36,389 nucleotides of DNA. It comes from Paracoccus thiocyanatus (GTDB lineage Bacteria; Pseudomonadota; Alphaproteobacteria; Rhodobacterales; Rhodobacteraceae). The notes under the pieces are model-generated. The model did no database searches. It worked only from the letters and a program-made list of their open reading frames with translations, and was not told the origin of the DNA. The position numbers and the translations under genes were made by a program. Below, one piece after another: positions 27,412 through 36,389 of the stretch. The stretch spans positions 1 through 36,389 of the forward strand of contig NZ_FTMK01000027.1 in assembly GCF_900156255.1 (NCBI RefSeq), in the 5' to 3' direction. How positions within the stretch are numbered: position 1 is the stretch's first letter; each line of letters opens with the position of its first letter.

Positions 27412-27437
27412 TGAACCCGCGCAAGGGATCGCGCGTT
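27412..27437 (+). promoter_or_regulatory. Weak EcfG-like promoter before osmC
   Basis: TGAAC (27412-27416), 17 bases, CGTT (27434-27437). It differs from GGAAC-N17-CGTT by the first base. Transcription would start about 29 bases before ATG 27473. It is listed because osmC genes are commonly stress-induced, but the match is imperfect. Confidence 0.25.
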
Positions 27438-27472
27438 CGCCCCGCAGGTCACGGCAGAAAAGGAGAACGGCG

Positions 27473-27895
27473 ATGATCGTGAAATCCGGTTCGGCAAGAT
27501 GGGAAGGCGGGCTCAAGGACGGCAAGGGCGCGGTTTCCACCAAGTCGGGGGCGCTGAGCGACCAGCCCTATGGCTTCAACACCCGCTTCGAGGGGCTGCC
27601 CGGCACCAATCCCGAGGAACTGATCGGCGCGGCCCATGCCGCCTGTTTCAGCATGGCCTTGGCGATGATGTTGCAGGAGGAGGGGGTCGGCAATGTGCGC
27701 ATCGAGACCACATCCGAGATCGGCCTGGACAAGGAGGGCGACGGCTTCGCCATCAAGACCGCGCATCTGAACACCAGGGTTTCGGGCGATGGCGACAGGG
27801 CGGTGATCGAGGACTGCGCCCGCAAGGCCGAAAAGGGCTGCCCGGTCAGCAAGCTGCTGAATGCCGAGATCACGATGGACCTGACGGTGGCGTAA
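27473..27895 (+). CDS. osmC: OsmC-family peroxiredoxin
   Basis: The product has 140 residues with a strong ribosome site (AAAAGGAGAA). It is a thiol-dependent organic hydroperoxide reductase. The two redox cysteines are Cys58 (HAACFSMAL) and Cys123 (KGCPVSKLL), and the Arg of NTRFEG (about 38) that activates the peroxidatic Cys is present. It is of the OsmC rather than the Ohr subgroup, judged by the GTNPEELIGAAHAACFSMAL spacing. It protects against lipid and organic peroxides. Confidence 0.92.
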   Translation: MIVKSGSARWEGGLKDGKGAVSTKSGALSDQPYGFNTRFEGLPGTNPEELIGAAHAACFSMALAMMLQEEGVGNVRIETTSEIGLDKEGDGFAIKTAHLNTRVSGDGDRAVIEDCARKAEKGCPVSKLLNAEITMDLTVA

Positions 27896-27931
27896 AGGCA
27901 GCCAGGCGGCGCGGTGCTGGCCGCGCCGCCG

Positions 27932-29527
<1,596 letters not shown>

Positions 29528-29591
29528 GCCCGGCCTTTAGCGCGGGCCGCGCGCAGTCTCAAATGGAATCGCGGCCCAAATGGAATCGGCC

Positions 29592-30341
29592 TCAGACGAA
29601 CTGTTCGCGGATCAGCCGCTCTTCCAGCCCGTGGCCGGGATCGAAGAGCAGGCAATGGCTGATCGAGTTCTCGGACCGGATCTCGACCCACAGCACCGAA
29701 TCGACGCCGCGCGAATCGGCATCGGCCATGACCGGGCGCTTGTCGGGGTCCAGCACGTCGATGCGCACCGTCGCCGATTTGGGCAGGATGGCGCCGCGCC
29801 AGCGCCGCGGGCGGAAGGGCGCGATGGCGGTCAGCGCCAGCACGTCCGACCCCAGGGGCAGGATCGGGCCGTTCGCCGAATAGTTATAGGCCGTGGACCC
29901 CGCCGGGGTGGACAGCAGCATCCCGTCGCAGATCAGTTCCTCCAGCCGCATCCGGCCGTTCACGCTGATGCGCAGCCGCGCGGCCTGGGGACCGGCGCGC
30001 AGCATGCTGACTTCGTTGATGGCCAGCGCGCAATGCTCGTGCCCGTCGGTGGTGCCGGCGGTCATGGCCAGCGGGTTGATCACGGTTTCCTCGGCGGCGC
30101 GGATGCGGGCGGGCAGGTCGTCCTCGCAATAGGCGTTCATCAGGAAGCCGACGGTGCCGCGGTTCATGCCATAGACCGGCAGGCCGCGGTTCTGGTGCAT
30201 GACCGACAGCATCAGCCCGTCGCCACCCAGCGCCACGATCACCTCGGCCTCGCGGACCGGCACATGGCCATAGCGCGCCGACAGCACCTGGGCGGCGGTC
30301 GTGGCGGTTTCGGTGCTGGAGGCGATGAAATGCAGCTTCAT
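29592..30341 (-). CDS. nadK: NAD kinase
   Basis: The product has 249 residues. It phosphorylates NAD to NADP. The GGDG motif (39-42, catalytic Asp41) is followed by YGMNRGTVGFLMN, the ALAINEVSMLR NE motif and the glycine-rich DGMLLSTPAGSTAYNYSANG. The short length without an N-terminal extension is typical of alphaproteobacterial NadK. The ribosome site is weak. prfC is downstream. Confidence 0.95.
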   Translation of the reverse strand: MKLHFIASSTETATTAAQVLSARYGHVPVREAEVIVALGGDGLMLSVMHQNRGLPVYGMNRGTVGFLMNAYCEDDLPARIRAAEETVINPLAMTAGTTDGHEHCALAINEVSMLRAGPQAARLRISVNGRMRLEELICDGMLLSTPAGSTAYNYSANGPILPLGSDVLALTAIAPFRPRRWRGAILPKSATVRIDVLDPDKRPVMADADSRGVDSVLWVEIRSENSISHCLLFDPGHGLEERLIREQFV

Positions 30342-30483
30342 GCGGCCATCATGGCCAGCCGCTGCGGGGAAGCAAGTCCCCCCAAGGCATGGGATATCTA
30401 CCGTCCAGGCGTCGCATCCGTCCTAGCGGGGCGCGGCGAAAGGCGCTAGAAGGCCGGCAAGCCGCTTTTTGCAAGAGGATCAG

Positions 30484-31767
30484 ATGACCGATACCGGATT
30501 CTTCACCGAGACGCTGGACAGCCGCGACCCCGACATTTTCGGCGCCATCCGCAAGGAACTGGGCCGCCAGCGCGACGAGATCGAGCTGATCGCATCAGAG
30601 AACATCGTCTCCAGGGCCGTTCTGGAAGCCCAGGGCTCGGTGCTGACCAACAAATATGCCGAAGGCTATCCGGGCAAGCGCTATTACGGCGGCTGCCAGT
30701 ATGTCGACATCGTTGAGGAACTGGCGATCGAGCGGGCCAAGGAACTGTTCGGCTGCGGCTTTGCGAATGTGCAGCCCAATTCCGGCAGCCAGATGAACCA
30801 GGCGGTGTTCCTGGCGCTGTTGCAGCCGGGCGACACTTTCATGGGGCTGGACCTGAACTCGGGCGGGCACCTGACGCATGGCTCGCCGGTGAACATGTCG
30901 GGCAAGTGGTTCAATGTCGTCAGCTACGGCGTCCGCCAGCAGGACCAGTTGCTCGACATGGAGGAAATCCGCCGCTCGGCGCACGAGCACAAGCCCAAGC
31001 TGATCTTGGCCGGCGGCACCGCCTATTCGCGCATCTGGGACTGGGCCGAGTTCCGCAAGATCGCCGACGAGGTCGGCGCCTGGCTGATGGTCGACATGGC
31101 CCATATCGCCGGGCTGGTGGCGGGCGGCCAGCACCCTTCGCCGCTGCCGCATGCCCATGTGGTCACGACCACCACCCACAAGTCGCTGCGCGGCCCGCGC
31201 GGCGGCATGGTGCTGACCAACGACGCCGATATCGCCAAGAAAATCAACTCCGCCGTGTTTCCCGGCCTGCAAGGCGGCCCGCTGATGCATGTGATCGCCG
31301 CCAAGGCCGTGGCCTTTGGCGAGGCGCTGCGCCCCGAGTTCAAGGACTATGCCGCCCAGGTGGTCAGCAATGCGCAGGCGATGGCGGATGAGCTGATGAA
31401 GGGCGGCATCGACATCGTCTCGGGCGGCACCGACAACCACCTGTGCCTGGCCGACCTGCGCCCCAAAGGCGTGACCGGCAAGGCGACCGAGGCGGCGCTG
31501 GGTCGCGCCCATATCACCTGCAACAAGAACGGCGTGCCCTTCGACCCGGAAAAGCCTTTCGTGACCAGCGGCATCCGCCTGGGCGCGCCGGCCGGCACCA
31601 CCCGCGGCTTCAAGGAAGCAGAGTTCCGCCAGATCGCCCGCTGGATCGTCGAGGTCGTCGACGGCCTGGCCGCCAATGGCGAGGAAGGCAATGCCGAGGT
31701 GGAAGCCCACGTCAAGTCCGAGGTCGAGGCGCTTTGCGCCCGCTTCCCGCTTTACGACGGCATGTGA
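30484..31767 (+). CDS. glyA: Serine hydroxymethyltransferase
   Basis: The product has 427 residues. It is PLP-dependent and interconverts serine plus tetrahydrofolate with glycine plus methylene-[42 protein letters not shown] and the PLP lysine in [14 protein letters not shown] (Lys233) are all present. ATG 30484 has AAGAGGA upstream. In a methylotrophic or thyX-bearing Rhodobacterales host it feeds one-carbon units to thymidylate synthesis. A long hairpin follows the stop. Confidence 0.96.
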   Translation: MTDTGFFTETLDSRDPDIFGAIRKELGRQRDEIELIASENIVSRAVLEAQGSVLTNKYAEGYPGKRYYGGCQYVDIVEELAIERAKELFGCGFANVQPNSGSQMNQAVFLALLQPGDTFMGLDLNSGGHLTHGSPVNMSGKWFNVVSYGVRQQDQLLDMEEIRRSAHEHKPKLILAGGTAYSRIWDWAEFRKIADEVGAWLMVDMAHIAGLVAGGQHPSPLPHAHVVTTTTHKSLRGPRGGMVLTNDADIAKKINSAVFPGLQGGPLMHVIAAKAVAFGEALRPEFKDYAAQVVSNAQAMADELMKGGIDIVSGGTDNHLCLADLRPKGVTGKATEAALGRAHITCNKNGVPFDPEKPFVTSGIRLGAPAGTTRGFKEAEFRQIARWIVEVVDGLAANGEEGNAEVEAHVKSEVEALCARFPLYDGM

Positions 31768-31774
31768 CACAGGC

Positions 31775-31799
31775 GCGGCGCGGACCGGGTCCGCGCCGC
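31775..31799 (+). terminator. Terminator after glyA
   Basis: GCGGCGCGGA and TCCGCGCCGC form a perfect 10-bp stem with a short loop, 8 bases after the glyA stop, followed by TCTGTC. The T run is poor, but stem strength and position fit a terminator. Confidence 0.65.
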
Positions 31800-32072
31800 T
31801 CTGTCAAAAGGGCCGGATGCGGGCCGGCTTGCCCCATCCCGCTCGCCGGCAGTCCCCGCGGGGCGGCAAGGGCCCGGAAGCGGGCGCGAGGCGGATCGAG
31901 CAAGCCCTGATCCCCGCCGCCTTCCACGGCGATTCCGTTCCAGTGGCCATCGCGGCAAGACCTCTGCCGGCCCGTGAGCCAGGGCGCTGCCGAGAATAAA
32001 AAACCCCATCCCGCGTTCAGCGATTTTTCCGGCACCGTCGCCCCAGGCGGGTCGCTTCCCCTCACCAGCCGC
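31800..32072. other. Intergenic region without a recognisable gene
   Basis: About 270 bases lie between the glyA terminator and a convergent small membrane-protein gene. Short frames are open on both strands but lack ribosome sites and family features. An AATAAAAAACCCC stretch near 31995 is not preceded by a good hairpin on either strand. Confidence 0.4.
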
Positions 32073-32456
32073 CTAGATCAGCCCTTGGCGGGTCATGATC
32101 CAGATCGCGACAGCTGCCAGCAGCAGCAGGCCCAGCAGCACGGTGGCTGCGACGCGGGCCGCGCCTCCGCGCAGGCGCATGCCCTGCCCCAGCGGCCGCA
32201 GATGCGCGACCAGGGCAGCATGGGCACGTTCCAGCCGGTCAAGATCCACCTGCCGGGCAGTTTTCGGCTGGCCGGCCATACGGTCGGCCTGGGCCAAAAG
32301 GCGCGCCTGGCGCCGCAGCCGCCGCGGCAGGGCGCCGCCGCGCTTGCGCAGCATGCTTTCCAGATCGGCCTGATGGCCGCGCCGCAACCCGCCAAAGCGC
32401 ATCGCCATCAAGCTGGCCACCTCATCGGCCATCGGCCGGATTCTTTCGATGCCCAT
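32073..32456 (-). CDS. Small membrane-anchored protein of unknown function
   Basis: From ATG 32456 (GGGACGG upstream) the product has 127 residues; ATG 32480 would add eight. The soluble part is Arg-rich and helical (RPMADEVASLMAMRFGGLRR, then LESMLRKRGGALPRRLRRQA and DRLERAHAALVAHLRPLGQG). It is followed by one C-terminal membrane helix (VAATVLLGLLLLAAVAIWIM, about 101-120), so it is tail-anchored with the bulk in the cytoplasm. The style is familiar from other Rhodobacterales, but I know no function. Confidence 0.7.
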   Translation of the reverse strand: MGIERIRPMADEVASLMAMRFGGLRRGHQADLESMLRKRGGALPRRLRRQARLLAQADRMAGQPKTARQVDLDRLERAHAALVAHLRPLGQGMRLRGGAARVAATVLLGLLLLAAVAIWIMTRQGLI

Positions 32457-32540
32457 CGCCCGTCCCGTGTTCCGTCCCATTCTTTTTCGGCAAGGCTAGC
32501 GCCTCTGGCTTCGCTTCGCCAGTGCCGCTAGGCTGCGCGC

Positions 32541-33308
32541 ATGATGCTGAACATGATGGTGACAGGAACGGATTCGGATCGGCCGCCGGCAGTGCTGGCG
32601 CATGGGCTGTTCGGATCGGGACGCAATCTTGGCGGCCTTGCGCGCCGCCTGGGCGAAAGCCGGCGGGTGATATCGGTCGACATGCGCAACCATGGCGACA
32701 GCTTTCACGACCCCGACCATGGCTATCCGGCGCTGGCCGCCGATCTGGCCCAGGTGGTCCAGGATGCCGGCGGCCAGGCGGATGTTCTGGGCCATTCGAT
32801 GGGTGGCAAGGCGGCGATGATGCTGGCCCTGACGCGGCCGGACCTGGTGCGCCGGCTGGTGGTCCTGGACATCGCGCCTTTCGCCTATGGCCACAGCCAG
32901 GAGGGGCTGATCGACGCCATGCAGGCGGTGGATCTTGCCGGGCTGCGCCTGCGATCCCAGGCGGATGCGCGGCTGGCCGAACATGTCGCCGATCCGGGTG
33001 TGCGGGCCTTTCTGCTGCAATCGCTGGACCTGAAGGCCGATCCGCCGCGGTGGAAATTCAACCTGCCAGCCCTGCGCAGCCAGATGCCGCTGCTGGTCGG
33101 CTGGCCCGATGCGCCCAAGGCCAGCTTCACCGGCCCGGCGCTGTTCCTGGCCGGCGAGGAGTCCGACTATTGCCGCGCCCCCCAGGCCGCGGCCATCCGC
33201 GCGCATTTCCCGCAGGCAGAGATCCGCATCATTGCCGGCGCGGGGCATTGGCTGCATGCCGACCGCCCGGAAGAGGTGGCCGCGGCCGTATCCGCCTTTC
33301 TGGGCTGA
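32541..33308 (+). CDS. YbfF-like alpha/beta hydrolase (esterase)
   Basis: The product has 255 residues. The YbfF-type motifs LAHGLFGSGRNL (oxyanion region), DMRNHGDS and nucleophile elbow GHSMGGK (Ser86) are present. The catalytic His is in GAGHWLHADRPEEV near the C-terminus. YbfF in E. coli hydrolyses acyl-CoA and short esters; the physiological substrate here is unknown. Several in-frame ATG codons (32541, 32544, 32553) make the exact start uncertain. It is convergent with a lipoprotein gene. Confidence 0.88.
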   Translation: MMLNMMVTGTDSDRPPAVLAHGLFGSGRNLGGLARRLGESRRVISVDMRNHGDSFHDPDHGYPALAADLAQVVQDAGGQADVLGHSMGGKAAMMLALTRPDLVRRLVVLDIAPFAYGHSQEGLIDAMQAVDLAGLRLRSQADARLAEHVADPGVRAFLLQSLDLKADPPRWKFNLPALRSQMPLLVGWPDAPKASFTGPALFLAGEESDYCRAPQAAAIRAHFPQAEIRIIAGAGHWLHADRPEEVAAAVSAFLG

Positions 33309-33327
33309 CCGGCCGGGCCGGGGGCAT

Positions 33328-33636
33328 TCAGCCGCCGGGACAGCGCAGCGACAGCCGTGCTTCCCCGGTATCGCCGGGGATGCGGCTGCGCAGGCTGTCG
33401 GGAATCGCCGCGCAGCCGGTCGTGCGTTCGGCGGCGATCACCATCAGTTCGGGAACCGGCGCACGCGCGGCCCGGCTCAGATAGCCCAGGCGGATCACCT
33501 GGGCCTGGTCGCCGTCGTGAAAGACGGCGAAGCGGATCCCTTCCAGCGTGATGTCGTGACGCGCCGCACCAAAGAACTGCGGCGCCGGTGAGGCGCAGGC
33601 CGAAAGGAACAGGACAAGAAGCAGAATCACTCGCAT
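33328..33636 (-). CDS. Small lipoprotein of unknown function
   Basis: The product has 102 residues. It has a short lipoprotein signal peptide MRVILLLVLFLSAC, with the lipidated Cys14 and ASP next. The mature part contains ITLEGIRFAVFHDGDQAQVI and two further Cys residues (ERTTGCAAI and LSLRCPGG) that could form a disulfide. I do not recognise the family. It is probably anchored in the outer membrane, as no inner-membrane retention Asp follows the Cys. Confidence 0.75.
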   Translation of the reverse strand: MRVILLLVLFLSACASPAPQFFGAARHDITLEGIRFAVFHDGDQAQVIRLGYLSRAARAPVPELMVIAAERTTGCAAIPDSLRSRIPGDTGEARLSLRCPGG

Positions 33637-33680
33637 GAGCCCTGTCTAGCAGCCGTGGGTTAAGAAAGCCCTAACGGCCG

Positions 33681-33705
33681 GGAACCTTGCCCGCCGGGCA
33701 GCGTT
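33681..33705 (+). promoter_or_regulatory. EcfG-type promoter of an entericidin-like gene
   Basis: GGAAC (33681-33685), 16 bases, CGTT (33702-33705): an exact consensus match. Transcription would start near 33712, 25 bases before ATG 33737. Confidence 0.65.
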
Positions 33706-33736
33706 TATCCGGGCGAACCCATGCAGGAGATTGAAT

Positions 33737-33880
33737 ATGCGAAGGATTCTTCAAGCCTCGTCCCTGCTTGCGCTGCTGGCGCTGGCAGCGTGCCAGACCG
33801 TCCAGGGCGCCGGGCGCGACCTGGAAAGCGCCGGACAGGTGATCAGCCGCGAAAGCCAAGAGGTCCAGGCCGGCTCGTGA
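33737..33880 (+). CDS. Entericidin-like small lipoprotein (second of three)
   Basis: The product has 47 residues with CAGGAGA before ATG 33737. The signal peptide ends LALAAC, with the lipidated Cys19, then QTVQGAGRDLESAGQVISRE, the entericidin pattern with the G-x-G-R-D variant. It has an exact EcfG-type promoter, in line with the stress induction known for entericidins. It ends 8 bases from the end of the convergent DksA-like gene, with no terminator between. Confidence 0.85.
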   Translation: MRRILQASSLLALLALAACQTVQGAGRDLESAGQVISRESQEVQAGS

Positions 33881-33888
33881 TCCTGCAC

Positions 33889-34194
33889 TCAGGGCGCGGC
33901 GCAACCGGCGCCGAGCGGCGTTTCGGGCAGCAAGTCCAGCCGCAACTGTGGAATGCGCTGCCCGCAAGCGGTGCATTGCCCATATAAGCCGCCGTCGATC
34001 CGGCGAAGCGCGGCCCTGATCCGCGACAGTTCGACGCGCTGCGCGGTGCCAAGCGCCAGCAGAACCTCGCCCTCTTCGGCATCCGCCTGGCATCTTCCAG
34101 CCTTCGCATCAAATTCGGCCCGCAGGCGGGCAAGATCGCCAAGAAGGGCCCGGCGGCGGATCGCCAATAGGGCGCGGCGGGCGGCAAGGTCCAT
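33889..34194 (-). CDS. DksA/TraR-type zinc-finger protein, one Cys missing
   Basis: The product has 101 residues from ATG 34194, chosen because the FNR-type box and TATA-like element place the transcript start near 34212, just after the alternative ATG 34218. An N-terminal helical hairpin (LARLRAEFDAKAGRCQAD) precedes the zinc-finger region YGQCTACGQRIPQLRLDLLP, which has the DksA/TraR C-terminal form. Cys74, Cys77 and Cys98 are present, but the expected fourth Cys is replaced at the very end (GCAAP), as in DksA relatives that do not need zinc. It may bind RNA polymerase in the secondary channel. Role inferred: tuning transcription under low oxygen. Confidence 0.8.
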   Translation of the reverse strand: MDLAARRALLAIRRRALLGDLARLRAEFDAKAGRCQADAEEGEVLLALGTAQRVELSRIRAALRRIDGGLYGQCTACGQRIPQLRLDLLPETPLGAGCAAP

Positions 34195-34248
34195 GGCATG
34201 TCCACTGTAGGTTGCCATATATCCTGCCACGCAGCCGCCGCGCCGCGC

Positions 34249-34262
34249 TTGACTTGCGTCAA
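34249..34262 (-). promoter_or_regulatory. FNR-type (FnrP/NNR) box
   Basis: TTGAC-TTGC-GTCAA is a perfect inverted repeat matching the FNR/CRP-family pattern TTGAY-N4-RTCAA; the palindrome extends one base each side. Its centre is about 43 bases upstream of the transcript start expected from GATATA (34223-34218, minus strand), the normal position for activation. Confidence 0.7.
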
Positions 34263-34427
34263 GCTGTCGCAGGCCTTTCCCTCCTTGATCGGCCGGGTTC
34301 CGCTGGCGCCGCCGCGGGGCTGGGAATTTCCTTGCCGACCACCCGCCTTGCCGCCAGTCCCGGCTTGAGCGGTGCGCCGGCTGGTTTAGGCTTCGCCGGA
34401 TCGAGCAGAAACGGAAAAGGGGAAACC

Positions 34428-34637
34428 ATGCGGCGGATAACGACAATCGCCCTGTGCCTGGCCGGCCTGGCGGTCGCGGGCTGCGAAACGATGCGCGGCG
34501 CCGGGCGGGACATGCAGACCGCGGGGCATTTGCTGAGCGAACAGGCCGAAAGCAGCCAGGTGCAGATGGGACAGGCCCCCTCTGCCGCGCCGGCGACGCC
34601 CTATATGCCGCCGGCAGACCCCGCCATTCCCTATTGA
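34428..34637 (+). CDS. Entericidin-like lipoprotein with C-terminal extension (third of three)
   Basis: The product has 69 residues with AAAAGGGG before ATG 34428. The signal peptide ends LAVAGC, with the lipidated Cys20, then ETMRGAGRDMQTAGHLLSEQ, closely like the gene at 33737. It is extended by a Gln/Ser segment and a Pro/Ala/Tyr-rich tail (ATPYMPPADPAIPY). The two are probably old tandem duplicates separated by the DksA-like gene. No EcfG-type promoter is visible here, so regulation may differ. Confidence 0.8.
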   Translation: MRRITTIALCLAGLAVAGCETMRGAGRDMQTAGHLLSEQAESSQVQMGQAPSAAPATPYMPPADPAIPY

Positions 34638-34724
34638 TGCCGCAAAACCGCCCGCGGCAGAAGCAGCGGGACCGCCGTTCCGGCTATGGCGAAGCCCAGA
34701 TATCCGGCGTCCCCGCGCCGGCTG

Positions 34725-35903
34725 TCATGGCGCGGCCGGGATCAACGGTTTCTGGTTCTGGGCATGACGCACGGCCAGCCTGCGGCCCTGCCGCCCCGAA
34801 ACGAGCGTTCTTGCCGGCTCCGGCTGGTAGTCCGCCGTCAGCAATTCGGGGAAAAGCGCCAGTATTTCCTCGCGCGCCGCCTTGCCCACCGATTGCAGCG
34901 CCATATGGCCGGTATAGAGCGATTCGGTTTGCGCGCCATTTGAAATGACGATCTCGTGCCGATCGAACAGCATGTGGAAATATTCCACCTCTGCCAGGTC
35001 TTCGGCCACGTCGATACCGTCAATCTGCAAAAGCTGCTTGGCGGCGACCAGGATTTCGGCGGCGCCGAACATGCGCCGGGCAATGGACGAGCGCACCAGC
35101 ACCCGATGCTGCGGCGAAACCACCAGGTCAGTTGCCGGGATATTTTCGCCCAACTCGCCTGCGCGGATGCGGATGGGACGCAGCTTGGGCTTGAGCATCA
35201 GCACGGGCGCGCCCAGTCTGTGCGACCCGATCCAGCGGAGCGGCCGCAGCCCGTTGTCGCGCGTCATGACAAGATCGCCAACACGCAGATCGTCGATCGG
35301 GACTTCACCGCGATCGGTCAGGATCAGCGTGCCGCCGGCAAAACAGGGGATCTCGTCGTCAGGAACGAAATTGTCCCAATCGATCTGCTCGCCATCGACG
35401 TTTTGGACAAAGGTCAGCTCCGTCCCCTCGGGCGGCCAGGGGCCTTGGAAGGTAAAGCCGATCACGCCATGTTCCGGTCCGGTCCGATAGTCCCAGTCCC
35501 CGGCAGGATCGGGATTTACCGTGACGGCAGAAATCGCAACAAGCACATAATCATTGCCGTCATCGCCCGACAGAATAACTTCATATTCGTTCTCAAGCTG
35601 CAAGGTGCCGGTTGCATGGGTGGTATTACCGATGGTGATCTCGTCGGTATTTTCCTGCTTGTGCTGGGGCCATTCAGCCCCGGTCCATCCCGGGTTCCAG
35701 GGATCGTCGGTGAAATATCCGTAATCGCTCTCGACGTTCAAAGAACCGATGGCTTCGTAGTTGAAGCTGATGGTTGTGCCGGCAGGAGGCATTCCGCCCC
35801 ATTCTGTACCGCCAACGGTCAGGCCGTTTTTGTTGTTAGGCGCGACATTATTCGTCGCGCTGAAATCGCTCAGCGAAATGAAACCAAGGGTATGTACCGC
35901 CAA
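34725..35903 (-). CDS. Hint-domain (Hedgehog/intein-like) protein
   Basis: The product has 392 residues from TTG 35903. Residues 1-180 are a beta-rich, Asn/Asp/Trp-rich domain without a recognised family (LGFISLSDFSATNN, FTDDPWNPGWTGAEWP). The Hint_2 domain begins at Cys187 in EIPCFAGGTLILTDRGEVPI, the nucleophile position of inteins and hedgehog proteins, and continues with LRVGDLVMTRDNGLRPLRWI. The conserved His is His266 in VVSPQHRVLV. It ends in a Gln/Arg-rich tail. No classical signal peptide is seen. In Rhodobacterales such proteins are frequent and may be secreted and self-cleaving; activity is not shown. The N-terminal half is lower in GC than its neighbours, and IS1634-like sequence lies just upstream, hinting at transfer. 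Confidence 0.85.
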   Translation of the reverse strand: MAVHTLGFISLSDFSATNNVAPNNKNGLTVGGTEWGGMPPAGTTISFNYEAIGSLNVESDYGYFTDDPWNPGWTGAEWPQHKQENTDEITIGNTTHATGTLQLENEYEVILSGDDGNDYVLVAISAVTVNPDPAGDWDYRTGPEHGVIGFTFQGPWPPEGTELTFVQNVDGEQIDWDNFVPDDEIPCFAGGTLILTDRGEVPIDDLRVGDLVMTRDNGLRPLRWIGSHRLGAPVLMLKPKLRPIRIRAGELGENIPATDLVVSPQHRVLVRSSIARRMFGAAEILVAAKQLLQIDGIDVAEDLAEVEYFHMLFDRHEIVISNGAQTESLYTGHMALQSVGKAAREEILALFPELLTADYQPEPARTLVSGRQGRRLAVRHAQNQKPLIPAAP

Positions 35904-35908
35904 TTTGG

Positions 35909-35915
35909 CCTCCTT
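35909..35915 (-). promoter_or_regulatory. Ribosome binding site that sets a TTG start
   Basis: AAGGAGG on the minus strand is five bases before TTG 35903. It lies inside the codons following the upstream ATG at 35918, so that ATG cannot use it. Confidence 0.75.
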
Positions 35916-35918
35916 CAT

Positions 35919-36126
35919 GACATCCAGTAGCAGACGCCCCCTATTTTGGAGGAGCCGATGAGGTCGATGATAAAGGTCGGGATGATTCGTTCTGGTGTTT
36001 CACCATACCAATTAACCAGACAGCTTTCGCACATCGAGGGTGGACCACCGAAGTTCGACAGCAAAACCGCTAAGCGATTGATTTCTCTGAGGCGGATTTC
36101 GCCTTTGTGTGACTACGGGACGGCTC
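35919..36126. other. Gap between the Hint gene and the IS end
   Basis: About 210 bases of lower GC content than the rest of the window. It probably contains the end of the IS1634-like element and the promoter of the Hint gene. I cannot place the element boundary, since only one end is in the window. Confidence 0.4.
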
Positions 36127-36389
36127 TTAGGCAGGTTTTGGCAGGTTCAGGGTGTTGAACAGCTCCAATTGTTCCGGGGTTGTCGTTGAGAGGCCATCAA
36201 TTGAGCGTTCGCCGATTTTCGTGCTGTGGCGCTGTATGCGCGCGAGCATGTCGAGCGCGGTTCTGGGGCTTGCGCTGTGCCCCCTGGCTTTCAGGCGCAT
36301 GCGCATGACGCGGTAGAGAACGAGGGCCAGGAAGCAGATCAGCGCGTGCGCGCGGATGCGCTCGGGCAGCCGATGGTGGACTGGCGCGA
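36127..36389 (-). CDS. IS1634-like transposase, C-terminal part
   Basis: The gene is cut by the right window edge, with 87 residues visible. The reading APVHHRLPERIRAHALICFL, then ALVLYRVMRMRLKARG, is the conserved C-terminal stretch of IS4/IS1634-type transposases (R-P-[IV]-[FY]-H-x2-x-x-R-I-x-[AG]-H, followed by F-x-A-L-x-L). It ends LFNTLNLPKPA and TAA at 36129-36127. The terminal repeat of the element should lie between about 35940 and 36110, but I cannot define it. A small hairpin AGGCG/CGCCT (near 36091-36105) follows the stop. Confidence 0.75.
   Translation of the reverse strand, partial: APVHHRLPERIRAHALICFLALVLYRVMRMRLKARGHSASPRTALDMLARIQRHSTKIGERSIDGLSTTTPEQLELFNTLNLPKPA

Noticed and set aside
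31712..32065. Minus-strand frames between glyA and the small membrane protein gene
   Set aside because: They start without ribosome sites, overlap the glyA terminator and have random composition.
35946..36158. 70-codon plus-strand frame next to the IS1634-like element
   Set aside because: No ribosome site or family features; it overlaps the end of the transposase gene on the other strand.

Overview
The window is a GC-rich stretch of chromosome from an alphaproteobacterium, most likely a Paracoccus-like member of the Rhodobacterales. The signs are the codon usage, the fabA-fabB-fabI operon, thyX, LdtR-like MarR and DUF6525-type genes, a Rhodobacterales-type GC-rich intergenic hairpin element, and a FNR-type box. 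The assignment rests on protein and motif recognition, not on a database search. No rRNA, tRNA or CRISPR array was seen.

Left end (1-1.8 kb): an IS5-family (IS427-like) transposase fragment abuts, and has truncated, a minus-strand PRC-barrel gene. A second, divergent PRC-barrel gene is intact but carries about 200 residues of Thr/Ala/Asp-rich repeat inside its domain. Next (1.8-7.4 kb): a membrane protein, a DUF421 protein, and a compact non-homologous end-joining (NHEJ) island. The island is ku-ligD reading right, meeting a second ku and a small disordered protein reading left; the two sets end on the same CTAG. GGAAC-N16-(C/G)GTT sequences, the form of general-stress (EcfG-type) promoters, stand in front of both PRC genes, both arms of the NHEJ island and a later entericidin-like gene. 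This looks like a local stress regulon and is the main observation of this reading.

Middle (7.6-22 kb): fatty-acid genes fabA-fabB-fabI with a coupled alpha/beta hydrolase; a Ldh2-type dehydrogenase; a COG0523 GTPase with a Zur-like operator and a coupled DUF6525 gene; a HypT-like LysR next to aspA; a GcvA-type LysR gene broken by an in-frame amber codon; a DUF1127-like protein; an aspartate-type aminotransferase; sdhE; an LdtR-like MarR regulator; glyoxalase I; thyX; and 3-hydroxybutyrate dehydrogenase.

Right (22-36.4 kb): a YejA-like binding protein whose stop overlaps an entericidin-like lipoprotein gene, which overlaps a CsbD-like gene; erpA-xthA divergent from a dGTPase gene; osmC; nadK-prfC; glyA; small membrane and lipoprotein genes; two more entericidin-like genes; a DksA/TraR-like gene behind a FNR-type box; a Hint-domain protein that probably starts at TTG; and the C-terminal end of an IS1634-like transposase at the edge. 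Apart from the two insertion-sequence edges, most of the window reads as core chromosome with a stress and DNA-repair flavour.
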